64,000 nt of DNA, taken from contig NC_134017.1 of the NCBI RefSeq assembly GCF_040712315.1, positions 20,299,822 through 20,363,821 of the forward strand, read 5' to 3'. Numbering within the stretch: position 1 is the stretch's first letter; each line of letters starts with the position of its first letter. Source of the stretch: Castanea sativa (Eukaryota > Streptophyta > Magnoliopsida > Fagales > Fagaceae). Positions 22,676-32,499 of the stretch are shown piece by piece. The notes below the pieces were generated by a model that saw only the letters and a list, made by a program, of their open reading frames with translations, had not been told where the DNA came from and searched no databases. The translations under genes and the position numbers were made by a program.

Positions 22676-23376
22676 TGTGGGGAGTAAAAGGACCCAAGTG
22701 GGCATGTGGGCCTTTGGGCTCTAGCAAGGAGGGTCGATCTGTTCATAAGCTAGGGATTTGTTAGTACTGTGAATCGGCCCATATGCCGAGGGTCCGAGGA
22801 TACAGCCGTGAGTTCCTCCTCGGACAATTCCAAGAGAACTCGGAGATTCACTACAAAGGTCAAGGCAGAATTCTGGAAAGACTGTTGGTTAAAAGGGGGA
22901 GACCCTGAACCTTCTAGATGCACCAGTGTTAAAGAAAATATCAAGAGCAAAGGCTGCCACCTCCGCATCAAAGACTCTGCATCTACCTCCCTGGCCGCAT
23001 TAATGGGGAAGTGATCCCTGAACAGTAGGGCTGAAACTTCTAGTCACTGTCAAAAAAGTATCAGCGAAGGAAGTATTTAAGGGGGGTGAAGGCCAAAGAG
23101 TAAGGGGGGTCGGTAATTAAGAAAGAAATTAAGAATTGTAATCTTTAAGGAAGAAAGAGAAATAGTAAAGAAATAGTCCTCGGCTCAAGTCCGAGGAGAC
23201 CCATTTGCAATTATCATTCATTATTTACAGGTGTTTGCATATAAAAGCCTGTTATCAAGTTCTCAGTACCTTGAATCTAGATTTCAAACCCACGCTCTAC
23301 AAGTTTTTATTGTTTAAGGCTCATTGGGCCTGAGCCCATAATCTTCTTTGGGTCCAGGTGCAATTGTGTACTTACA
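22676..23376 (+). repeat. 3' LTR (701 bp)
   Basis: Near-identical to 12070-12774. Main differences: a 4-bp deletion in the CCGAGAGTGAG segment and about 16 substitutions. Followed by the GATAG duplication at 23377-23381. Confidence 0.95.
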
Positions 23377-23381
23377 GATAG

Positions 23382-23681
23382 TAAGCTATGGAGTATGGAC
23401 GGACTAAGTTGGTACATTTAAAATTTATTAAGGAGTAAAAAAAGGAATTTTTTCTAGAATTAAAATAGAACTTGACCCGAATTTTAGGAATTAAATATTA
23501 ATTTTTTTTCCTTAATTTTATTTCCTCTTGGTTGACGTGGAAACATTGCCCTGGTTATTGATAAAAGAATCGCTTAGGTTTAGAGTTTGACTAGCAGAGT
23601 TGCCTTTTTTTGTGAGAGTACTTAAAGGGATTCTCTTGTGTAAGTGGATCCTTATGCATTCAAAGAGAGTTTGAAAAATCA
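23382..23681. other. Intergenic, nothing recognised
   Basis: AT-rich flank of the retrotransposon. No coding region supported. Confidence 0.5.
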
Positions 23682-23832
23682 CCACACACCTTTGGTACAA
23701 TGGTCACTCCACAAGTATAAGTGTTTGTAGAGTGTGAGGGGCAATGGCTGGGGTTCAAGTCTCCAGAAGGGAGCTTCATGCACATATACACTTAGATTAG
23801 GCTAGAGTAGAATTCTATCTTGTATAAAAAAG
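23682..23832 (+). mobile_element. tRNA-derived SINE (family B)
   Basis: Box A-like TGGTACAATGGTCA (23696-23709) and box B-like GGGGTTCAAGTCTCC (23752-23766), then GCACATATACACTTAGATTA, AGAATTCTATCTTGTATA and an A-rich tail. Same family as 26003, 34801 and 53170. No clear target duplication. Confidence 0.75.
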
Positions 23833-24339
23833 TAAAATAAAATAAAAAGTTTGAAAAGAAGCCAAGGCACTTTTAAGGAACTTTTTTAAGAGTAATGAGA
23901 TGAGATAAATTAGTATTTTAAGGGTCTTGAACTGTAGTTTGTAATGCTCAGGAGGAGGGACTATTTGGTTTGAGAAAACCAGGTGATTGAAATACATCTT
24001 TCTAAGGCATATATGGATTTTTCAATGATGAGCAGTTTGAATTTTAGGCAATATTACATTGTTACTTGTGGGAAAGGGAACAAACTTCGGGCCTAGACAT
24101 TTTTGCCTTGAGTTGGTTTTTAAATAAGAATAAGATAGATAAAAATAAGAAACAGAGGTAGAAGAATCACTTAAAATAGTTTGACAACCTGCCCCTCTTG
24201 GTGCCATTGTGTTGTTTTTACATGAGGTTGGCTTGTCCAAGGTGATAAGGTGGTAGTTGCTCCGAGGACCTGCTGAGAACTCAAGAGTAACCATGCCTTT
24301 GAATTTTAGTCCTCTGGCCTGGTCCTTTGGGTCGTAAGG
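23833..24339. other. Intergenic with an unassigned minus-strand frame
   Basis: A minus-strand frame (24372-24022) overlaps the end of the phosphatase relic and continues beyond it (GLKFKGMVTLEFSAG, DKPTSCKNNTMAPRGAG). I cannot place that part in any family. It may be shifted phosphatase sequence or noise. Confidence 0.3.
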
Positions 24340-24803
24340 TGATTTGCTGTGGTTCAGTAAAGCTATCAGCAATGAGCAATGCCTTCAATACTACCACCAT
24401 CACCAAATGTTATGTTCACTGGTGCAGAAACGTCTTTCACTGGGGCCCTCAGTCAATCTGTTATGTTGAACTTCGCATTCGATACTCTCTCTGAAAGTTC
24501 ATAGGCACGAACATGACCATTAAATACCATATCGACTTTCTACTGAAAAAGCCAAGATTCAAACATCACTCATGCTTTTCCCTCCCGTGAAATAATAGTT
24601 GTTACTATTGTTCCATCAGTTCCATGGTGAGTGCAGAAGAACAATAAGCCATGGAGTCTCAGCTCTATCAACCTTTGGCTTTGGAAGCTCTTGTTCAAGC
24701 CAAAGGTTTGTTCCTTTGTGATTGGCAAAAATGCATTTTGTCTTCCTTAGCGATTGGCATTCTATGAACCTTTGGAAGCTCTAGTTCAAGCCAAAGGTTT
24801 GTT
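24340..24803 (-). pseudogene. Purple acid phosphatase fragment, pseudogene
   Basis: Purple acid phosphatases are secreted Fe/Zn metallophosphoesterases that release phosphate. The minus strand from 24708 reads NLWLEQELPKPKVDRAETPW, then LIVLLHSPWN; after a stop and frameshifts it reads VDMVFNGHVRAYELSERVSN and later APVNITFGDGGSIEGIAH and SFTEPQ. These correspond to the C-terminal metal-site half of the family (normally GHVHAYER and GDGG). A metal-ligand His is replaced by Arg (GHVRAYEL), and stops and frameshifts abound. A second partial copy of the NLWLE.ELP segment precedes it at 24803-24765. N-terminal domains are absent. Confident as a family relic, not as a gene. Confidence 0.75.
24670..24708. 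repeat. Imperfect hairpin inside the phosphatase relic
   Basis: AACCTTTGGCTT ... AAGCCAAAGGTT, perfect 12-bp arms around a 15-nt centre. One arm is coding sequence of the relic, so the symmetry may be fortuitous or due to the local duplication. Confidence 0.7.
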
Positions 24804-25268
24804 ACTTTGCCACCCAAAGAGATTTTGAGAATATAAGGATCAAACATTTAAGGAATATTGTATAAGCAAATTCTTTTGCACTACTAGCCTTAAATATCTT
24901 ATAAATCTTATTACTAAAAAATTTCTTTTTAATCTTTTATTGGTTCCTTCTTTGCTTTTACAGTCGGTTGCATCCAGTAGCTTATGTATGATAGAATTTA
25001 ACTTTTTCGCACACTTTCTATGTGCAGACTAATATTTGAGGGGGTAAATTATTATTTATTTTATAGGATATATAAGGGTAAATTTTCAAGAGATGTCAAT
25101 CAATGAAGAAGATCAGGACGAGTTCTGGAGACTAAACACGTAGAAGACAATGATGAATTCTTTACTTTAAAGTTTCTATTTGTTATTCTTCTTTTTTAAC
25201 AAAGATATAGTTTCACATCCATCTTTATCCGATGCCTTATCTTCTAGATCTAAGAAGATTTTTAAAAA
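24804..25268. other. Intergenic, nothing recognised
   Basis: AT-rich. No coding support and no upstream exons of the phosphatase relic were recognised. Confidence 0.4.
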
Positions 25269-25342
25269 ATTGATTGTGCAAGAAGATTTTATTTCAGTTC
25301 TTAGATCTAAGAACTGAAATAAAATCTTCTTGCACGATCAAT
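25269..25342. repeat. 74-bp near-perfect palindrome
   Basis: Arms of 37 bp meet without a loop at TTAGATCTAA (centre about 25305). One mismatch was seen (ATTGATTGTG against ATTGATCGTG in reverse). The left flank repeats part of the centre (AGATCTAAGAAGATTTT at 25245-25262). Confidence 0.9.
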
Positions 25343-25578
25343 ATTTTTTTTTTCTTTTTTGAATTATGTTTTGTGATATGTAGCCATGTAGGTGTAGCAC
25401 AACTATTGATATCTTGTTGATGAAGCACTGCGATTTAATGTTTTTCTCTTTTCTTCTTCTAGAGTTTGAGTATGAGCTGAAAATTTGAATTCTTATAGGG
25501 TTTGGGTATGAGTTAAAAATTTGAGTTCATCCCATATGCGCTCAAAACTCAAGTTATAATGTTATATAATATGGGAAA

Positions 25579-25747
25579 TGCTAAGGAATTCTCTTAGGGT
25601 ATTGGTTAACAACCCATTTAAAGAAAGTTTTTATGAGAAAAGAAAAAAAAAAAAGTTTTGATAGCTTTCTTTCATTTCCTATAAAAGTGGTGTCAAAACT
25701 TTCATAAAATAGATTGTTAACCATTGCCCTAAAGGCACTCGTTAGCA
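25579..25747. mobile_element. MITE (terminal GCTAACGAGTGCC-like repeats)
   Basis: Left GCTAAGGAATTCTCTTAGGG then TATTGGTTAACAA; right TTGTTAACCATTGCCCTAAA then GGCACTCGTTAGC: imperfect inverted repeats of about 33 bp flanking an AT-rich centre with a second internal inverted pair. About 169 bp. Superfamily not assigned. Confidence 0.75.
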
Positions 25748-25771
25748 TAGCCGGTATAACATTCCTATCAC

Positions 25772-25969
25772 CAAATATAAATCCTTTGTACTATATTTTG
25801 TGTTATATTTTATGTTCCACTAATCACAACTTGTCATATGTTTTTTTTTTTTTTTTCATTTTAAACTTTAGCTATTTTATAACGAAAGTTAAATATATAC
25901 ATGATAAGTTATGATTAGTTGAACATAAAGTAAAACACAAAAAATAGTACAGAGGATTTGTATTCCCTG
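25772..25969. mobile_element. Stem-loop MITE (~198 bp)
   Basis: The left arm CAAATATAAATCCTTTGTAC ... TTATGTTCCACTAATCACAA pairs with the right arm TTATGATTAGTTGAACATAA ... AGTACAGAGGATTTGTATT. The arms are long (about 65 bp, imperfect) with a T-rich loop. Lies directly beside the previous MITE. Confidence 0.75.
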
Positions 25970-26002
25970 TCACCATCGAATATATTCATCATTGATTATC
26001 AT

Positions 26003-26145
26003 TATTGGTGGTCACTCTATAGGTATAAGTGCTTGTGGAATAGGGGGTAAGGGCCGAGGTTCAAGTCTTTAGGAGGGAGTTTCACACACATATACATTTA
26101 GATTAGGCTAGAATAGAAATTCTATTTTGTAAAAAAAAAAAAAAC
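26003..26145 (+). mobile_element. tRNA-derived SINE (family B)
   Basis: GGTGGTCACTCTATAGGTAT at the head, box B-like GAGGTTCAAGTCTTTAGG, then GTTTCACACACATATACATT, AGAAATTCTATTTTGTA and a 14-A tail. Head slightly shortened relative to the 34801 copy. Confidence 0.75.
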
Positions 26146-26206
26146 GAACTCCAACAATATTAAGTTTTCAATGTTAATTTATGCTGTGGCAATGGTAAGA
26201 GCTGGG

Positions 26207-26236
26207 AAATAATAATAATAATAATAATAATAATAA
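26207..26236. repeat. (AAT)n microsatellite
   Basis: About ten AAT units. Confidence 0.95.
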
Positions 26237-26288
26237 AGCAACAAAGTGATGATTGTAATTTGCCACTATAAAAAATTCAACAGTTGTA

Positions 26289-26672
26289 AGAGCATTTTCA
26301 TTAGGAATTACCAAAAAAAAAAAATGTTATTTTGACACATCAAAAAAACTACTTTATTATTTTAACACACCATTTTACAATTTAATGTTCATCACATTTT
26401 CTATTATCCAATTCTATACATTAAAATAATATATACAAATATTAAAAAAAAACCAACACTGAAGCATTTGAAACCAACACAGTAGCATTTGAATAAACAA
26501 ATAATAAAAAATATTGCAACATGTTACAGTGCGGTTCCATAAATGTAACTGCACTGTAGCATGTTGCAAATTTTTTTGAGATTTTAGAACATCTCATGAA
26601 GCATAGATATTGGTTTTTGGTATTCCAAGTGCAAAAAATTTAGCATTTGACACACCTGATATAAATGCTGTT
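26289..26672. mobile_element. MITE with internal hairpin
   Basis: Outer ends GTAAGAGCATTTTCATTAGG and TGATATAAATGCTGTTAA are imperfect inverted repeats. A strong internal hairpin at 26514-26569 has arms TTGCAACATGTTACAGTGC / GCACTGTAGCATGTTGCAA (one mismatch) and an 18-nt loop. Family not assigned. Confidence 0.6.
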
Positions 26673-27130
26673 AAGGGAAAAAGTGCTTATTACAAAAAGT
26701 TAAAAAGAAAACATTGCTAATTTGCTATATGTTTCAAACTAAAAGGGGAGCATTACAATTGCATTATATATACTTAAGTGGAGGAAAAAGTAATTTGCCA
26801 TTAAAAGAAAAAAAGTGATTATACATGTCAATTTTTTATCTTAAATACTATAGGATTCGAATTTGTTGTATTTGCTCAAATGCAAAAAATTTAGCATTTG
26901 TCACACTTGATACAGATGCTCTTAAAGGAAAAAGTGCTTATTACAAAAAGTTAAAAAGGAAACATTGCTAAGTTGCTATATATGTTTCAAACTAAAAGGG
27001 GAGCATTACAATTGCATTATATTTACTTATGTGGAGGAAAAAGTATTTTTCCATTACAAGAAAAAAGTGATTATACATGTCAATTTTTTATCTTAAATAC
27101 TACAGGATTTGAGTTTGTTGTATTTGCTAC
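26625..27130. repeat. Tandem duplication, period 251 bp
   Basis: GCAAAAAATTTAGCATTTG recurs at 26631 and 26882. Both copies run through GGAAAAAGTGCTTATTACAA, GGGGAGCATTACAATTGC and GTGATTATACATGTCAATTT to TTTGTTGTATTTGCT. The unit includes the right end of the MITE above, so the duplication followed that insertion. Confidence 0.9.
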
Positions 27131-27210
27131 ATTTTTTTTTTTTTTTTGAGAAACTATTTGCTACATTATAATTGTTCATTTATCATCATGTCATTTGTCG
27201 AGACACCAAA

Positions 27211-27255
27211 GTTTTTTTTTTTTTTTTTTTGGGGGGAGGGGGGGGGGGGGGGGGG
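27211..27255. repeat. Poly(T)-poly(G) tract
   Basis: About 20 T followed by about 25 G broken by one A. Homopolymers of this length are error-prone in sequencing and assembly; the true length is uncertain. Confidence 0.9.
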
Positions 27256-27788
27256 AATTATGTTCCTTATTGATATGGCAATATACTTTAGCGACTGAAT
27301 TAATTGAAACCTACATCTCATTTTCTAATTTTGGTATATAATATACTATTGGCACAGCACAATTGAGTATTGACCAAAGGAACACAACAACTTAATGAGG
27401 CTTACCAATGATACAATAATGATTCTAATCTGCTTTTCAATTTTTGGAGTTTCCCGTTATTAAAATTTCGAGATCATTTGTTTATATCAATGAGTGAACT
27501 CGATTCCCCTTTTCTCTCAAGTTTACCTTTTCTTTGTTTCTTGTTTGTTTAGTTTAATAATTATCCACCTGTATCGCAATGTTTAGACTTCAGAATTTAA
27601 AGTATATAAAAGTTTAGTGACTTAAGTACCAATAATCAATAGATTTTGTGATAAAGATAATAATAACAAAATGTTTAGTGCCACGACTAAATGTACAATT
27701 TTTGCTACAACTCATTCATATAGTATGTTGTGAGTGATGGAATTGTAAACCAATATGAACTTTATATTTTTTCTCCACCCCTCACAGC

Positions 27789-28308
27789 CAAGGTTGTCAA
27801 AATCGGGATCCTACGTAGGATCGTAGGAGGTAGGTGAGATCGTGGATCGTAGGATCGGATCGTAAATCATAAGATCCTATTTTATTTGAGAAAAAAACAA
27901 ATAAAATAAACATTTGTATGTTAAATAATCACATAAATTATACATTCATTAATATAATTATCATACATCACTATATTCATTTATAAGCATCATTTAAAGA
28001 GGTCAAAAATCTCAAAACATGACACTCTATTGGAATATTTTTTATTCGGATCCAACTGGCACACTCTCTACATTAGAGTTGAAAAATTTGGTCTATTGGG
28101 ATTTTATTTTTCATTTAAGTCCAACTGAGCAATCTATTAAGTTTAAAAACATTACAAGAAATAAAGGTCGTTTGGGATCGTCAAAATCGTATGATCCTAT
28201 CGATTCTGAACGATCGCAAAGATCCTTGAAAGATCCGAATCGTTTTGAGCAGGTGAGATCGTAAAATCGTAGGATCGTAGGATTCAGATCGGGATTTTGA
28301 CAACCATG
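27789..28308. mobile_element. hAT-type MITE, 520 bp, 8-bp TSD
   Basis: Flanked by CTCACAGC on both sides (27781-27788 and 28309-28316). Ends are inverted: CAAGGTTGTCAAAATCGGGATC against CATGGTTGTCAAAATCCCGATC. Subterminal regions are packed with GATC-containing words (GGATCGTAGGATCG). 8-bp duplication and CA(A/T)GG ends fit hAT. No transposase sequence inside. Confidence 0.93.
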
Positions 28309-28316
28309 CTCACAGC

Positions 28317-29919
28317 ACGTCATGTGAGCAAATTGTTACAAAAGTTGTGCATTTTATCGTGAAAGTAAACTTTTGTAATAATAATCATAGGGTTCAAGCT
28401 GTTGGCCTACTAGTACTAGCACTTTCTTTCTAAGGCTTCTGTAGCGTTTGTTGTATGATTTCCAAACCCCATTTACAGATTTACCCGTTCACCCTTTACC
28501 TAGTACAGTAATAAAAAAAAGCACCAATAATTTCGAAGTAAATAAAATTGGAAATTCCAAATCTAATTTGGATGGACTACTTCGCCTTGTGATTGACAAG
28601 GCACATATTTTCTTTTTCTAAATTTATTTTTACTCATTTTTCATTCGTGAGGCATTGTAGATAACATTCATGAGTTAATCTCAAGTTAGAAAGGGTAATC
28701 AAATAAACTAAAAAAGCATAAGTTGGGTAACTATCCTATTGATAATCTATCGGTAATGATATCTTTTGTTGTGTATTGTGTTTATGGTTTGAACACCACC
28801 TCCATTTCCCTCACTATTTACCTATAAGAAAAAAAAGGGGTGAATTATCATTTTAGTCTCTAATGTTTTCTTTATGTATCAAAGAATGTTCAAAATAATT
28901 GCTATTGTTTTAAACATGTTAGTTTAGTCTTTAACCTTTATGTATTGTGCCAAAATAGTCCTCTATTATTAAATGATAAATGGAAAAAGTTAATATAATT
29001 AATAGTGATATTAAAATATTATTTTTATATTAAAAAGAAAAAGAGAAAGAGAGGGTATATACAGTAAAATACTCCATATTCCTTTTTTTTTTTTTTGAGA
29101 AATAAAATACTCCATATTTTCTATTCATTATATTATGACCGTTATTACTTCATTGGCCATAATATAGTTTCCTTTCCTCCCTCGAATACGATTTCGCACC
29201 CAATTCTTTCTTCTTTTTTTGGGAACCAAACCTTGCCCTAATAGAATTTTGTGACAAATTAATGAAGTATTCTACTTTACGAAAACGAAAAAGGACAATA
29301 ATACAAATGGGTAAAAAGAAAAACTACAGCTAGGAGAGATTTCTTCGTTGACACTCAAAACTACTCCAATGGACCACCGCACCCTTCGAGTTTGTGCCAA
29401 AGTGCTCTTAACGTTCTATCACAAGCGACGTTATAAGATCAGAGATATACATGTACTGATATATATATATTCTATTTAAACCAACAATCTAACTTGTACT
29501 TAAGGGTGACAAAATAGTTTTTTTTTTTTTTTGTTCTTGCAATTTAATATTTAATATTTAATGTTTAATGTAAATGAGTTAAAGTTGACACTAACCAACA
29601 TAGTATGACTTGATTCATATAACTAAATATTTTTTTATCTAATATAAAATTAAGTAATTAAAATAATTAAATTTATTATATTAATATATTCTTCATCAAA
29701 ATTCTAAAGTTTTTACTTTTTTTTAAAACCCAAAATAAAGAGAAAAAAATATTTAAAAAAAAAATTGTGGTAGATTGTGCATTTCTTTTGGATAGAACTT
29801 TAAGAATTATTTATTTGTAAGATATTAATATTTTATAATATTCTTACAAAATGGATTTTGTGTAAAATTTATTTGTTTATAATTATTATAATTCATGAGT
29901 TTATAAATATAAAAATGTG
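28317..29919. other. Intergenic, nothing recognised
   Basis: AT-rich with several A/T homopolymers. A stretch at 28855-28990 (TTTTAGTCTCTAATG ... AAATAGTCCTC) looks like decayed MITE sequence. No gene. Confidence 0.45.
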
Positions 29920-29924
29920 CTAAT

Positions 29925-30638
29925 TGTAGGGACACGATTTTCAGACCAAGCCCAAAATGTAAGGGATCTTGGCCCAATGAACCTAGTACAATAAATTTGT
30001 AGAGAGTGGGTTAAAGAACTAGGTTTTAGTGCATGGATAACAGTTAATATAGTTTTGAATGATGAGCCAATAAGGATTGAACCCGGTTTGTGCGAGAAAG
30101 TTTGTCCTCGGTACAATCCTAGGAGCTCTGTTCTAGTATATATTGGATGACAATGGTTACAGGAGTTGTTGAGATTGCTATAGTACTTTCTCTTCTCATT
30201 TTTCCATCCTCTTTTCATGAATGGCCTTTTCCATTATATAGTTCCTTTTGGATGATCTTAATCCTACACTTGTTGATCTTTCGAGCCACCACTTGAGTGC
30301 TTGTCACATCAGACACCCTTTATGGCCTTCTGTGAGTTGTGATTGCCGAGGTAGCACCGTTTAGGGGTCTTTTCCACATAAATGCAGTCAAAAAGTTAGC
30401 TACAGGGCATTCAATGCGGTGTAGCAGCTTTCCCTTAGATATTTTTGAGTTCTTATCCCTCTTGTACGTTCATGATGCTCGTTCCTACCATTAGAACTTC
30501 CTGGAAGGTCACTTTGATCATTAGGATCTATACCCGATCTGTGTTTAGCTTATCTGAGGAAATATTCCTCCTCGGACTCGAATAACTTACGATCTCGGCC
30601 AAAGCCCCACGCTCTCGGCCGAAGCCCAAGATCCCACA
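29925..30638 (-). repeat. 3' LTR of the minus-strand element
   Basis: On the minus strand begins TGTGGGATCTTGGGCTTCGG and ends ...GTGTCCCTACA. A TATA-like CTATATAAT lies at 30233-30241. Preceded on the minus strand by GTTTTGAGGGGCTAT (30639-30653), the PPT. Confidence 0.92.
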
Positions 30639-30879
30639 ATAGCCCCTCAAAACTCCGATTTTTTCCTCTCATCAGAGGAAAAAAGTTGGGTTTTGAATTC
30701 TTAAGAATTAATTCTGCTTTTGATCCTTTGATTTACACCTGGGGGAGTTCTGTTTCACACGCCCCATATTTGTACTGTAAATTGCTCCTTTCAGAACTAC
30801 CAATTTGAGGATTTGGTTATAATCTTGAGCCTGTCTTGACACTTAATGAGAAGCAAATAGATATCATGGAATGTTAATT

Positions 30880-32090
30880 CCCCAAAGTATGTGGTCTAAG
30901 AAGCCATGCATAACTAAGATTCCATTTGAACACTTTAAAAGTTGTCATAGAGTGTTAACTTTCCCACATTTATCTGGTCCGAGAATCGAGTCATGATCGA
31001 GTTATAATTTAAACACTTGAAGAGAGATGTCATGGAGTGTTAACTTTCCCACATCATCTGGTCCGAGGACCGAGGCATGATTGAGTTATAGTTTAAACAC
31101 TTGAAGAGAGATGTCATAGAGTGTTAACTTTCCCACCTCATCTGGTCCGAGGACCAAGGCATGATTGAGATATAGTTTAAACACTTGAAGAGAGATGTTA
31201 GTGTGTGTTAATTTTTTCAAAGCAGGAGGTCCGAGGACCCGGCATAGCTAAGGTTCTATTTAACCACTTCTAAAGATGCCAGAGTGAGTTAATTTCCCCA
31301 AAGCAGGAGGTCCGAAGACCCGATAGAGCTAAGGTTCTGTTTAACCACTTCTAAAGATGCCAGTGTGTGTTAATTTCTCCAAAAGCAGGAGGTCCGAGGA
31401 CCCGGCATAGCTAAAGTTCTGTTTAACCACTTCTAAAGATGCCAGAGTGAGTTAATTTCCCCAAAGCAGGAGGTCCGAGGACCCGACATAGCTAAGGTTC
31501 TGTTTAACCACTTCTAAAGATGCCAGTGTGTGTTAATTTCCCCAAAGTAGGAGGTCCGAGGACCCGACATAACTAAGGTTCTGTTTAACCACTTCTAAAG
31601 ATGCCAGAGTGAGTTAATTTCTCCAAAGAAGGAGGTCCGAGGACCCGGCATAGCTAAGGTTCTGTTTAACCACTTCTAAAGATGCCAGTTTATGTTAATT
31701 TCTCCAAAAGTAGGAGGTCCGAGGACCCGGCATAGCTAAAGTTCTATTTAACCACTTCTAAAGATGTTAGTGTGTGTTAATATCCCCAAAGTAGGAGGTC
31801 CGAGCACCCGGCATAGTTAAGGTTCTGTTTAACCACTTCTAAAGATGCCAGTGTGTGTTAATTTCCTCAAAGCAGGAGGTTCGAGGACCTAGCATAACTA
31901 AGGTTCTGTTTAACCACTTCTAAAGACGCCAGTGTGTGTTAATTTCCCCAAAGCAGGAGGTTCGAGGACCCGACATAGTTAAGGTTCTGTTTAACTACTT
32001 CTAAAGATGCTAATGTGTGTTAATTTCCCCAAAGCAGGAGGTCTGAGGACCCGGCATAGCTAAGGTTTTGTTTAACTACTTCAATAGATT
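30880..32090 (-). repeat. Tandem array of 81-84-bp units
   Basis: GTCCGAGGAC words at 30977, 31061 and 31145 (84-bp spacing, three units), then units at 31231, 31312, 31394, 31475, 31556, 31637, 31719, 31800, 31881, 31962 and 32043 (81-82 bp). Minus-strand consensus parts: GAACCTTAGCTATGCCGGGT, CCTCGGACCTCCTGCTTTGG and GGAAATTAAC, nearly identical to one half of the 151-bp unit at 18143-19207. Confidence 0.95.
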
Positions 32091-32118
32091 AGAATATATC
32101 AATATATACCTTCAAGAA

Positions 32119-32394
32119 CTAGCCTCGCCACAGAGCCCCTTTGAATTGCTCATGTGTTGCTGCCACTTCCTCTAATGAGGGTTCAGCGAACTCGGCCACC
32201 AGATTCGCGAGGATCTGGCTCTTGACAAAGGTATGAGACATGTACTTAATGTCAGAAGCCCCTAGAACGGTGCCCCATTCAGCAATCCTCCCCGTAGAAT
32301 CAGCACTTCGTAGTATAGACCTAAGCGGAAGCTAAATTAGGACAACAACTGTGTGTGCCTCATGTAGTGACTTGCTCACATAGTAAACTGGTCA
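32119..32394 (-). pseudogene. RT/RNase H remnant
   Basis: The minus strand reads VYYVSKSLHEAHTVVVLI, a stop, then LPLRSILRSADSTGRIAEWG and TVLGASDIKYMSHTFVKSQI ending in VAEFAEP. This matches the connection between the two RNase H parts of the 11.3-kb element (YYVSKS; WGTILGAFDVKY; VAEFTEP). One in-frame stop, and a closing TAG at 32119. It is the only pol sequence left in the element. Confidence 0.88.
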
Positions 32395-32479
32395 TCATAA
32401 TGGCTTTCCCCAAGGACTCTTGCTGATGGGGGCCTGATCCTATCATATTTAACCATTGCACTCACTATCACACAAGCTC

Positions 32480-32497
32480 TCCCCACAAACGGCGCCA
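32480..32497 (-). promoter_or_regulatory. Primer-binding site
   Basis: The minus strand reads TGGCGCCGTTTGTGGGGA two bases after the 5' LTR end, matching the PBS at 12777 except in the middle. Confidence 0.85.
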
Positions 32498-32499
32498 AT

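Larger units (their letters stand above)
12070..23376 (+). mobile_element. Complete Ty3/gypsy retrotransposon, Tat-type, 11.3 kb
   Basis: Bounded by two LTRs, a 5-bp target duplication, a PBS and a PPT. The order is gag, protease, RT, first RNase H, second (archaeal-type) RNase H, integrase, a 151-bp tandem array, a spliced antisense gene, then the 3' LTR. The second RNase H before integrase, the long 3' region with tandem repeats and the antisense gene match what is known of the Tat lineage (Ogre, Retand, Grande). About 16 substitutions and one 4-bp indel separate the LTRs by eye (near 2%), so the insertion is fairly recent, yet the coding frame carries many stops. Confidence 0.95.

Noticed and set aside
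12070..23376. Endogenous virus (envelope-bearing) interpretation of the gypsy element
   Set aside because: The extra gene lies on the antisense strand and has no signal peptide or membrane span; dual RNase H and gene order point to a Tat retrotransposon.
25269..25342. microRNA precursor
   Set aside because: The palindrome has no loop and near-perfect arms; plant MIR hairpins have a loop and mismatches. Small-RNA data would be needed to revive it.
31231..32090. 81-bp regular repeats as CRISPR or satellite centromere DNA
   Set aside because: Units are contiguous, bounded by LTRs with a 5-bp TSD, and only about a dozen; they belong to the element.
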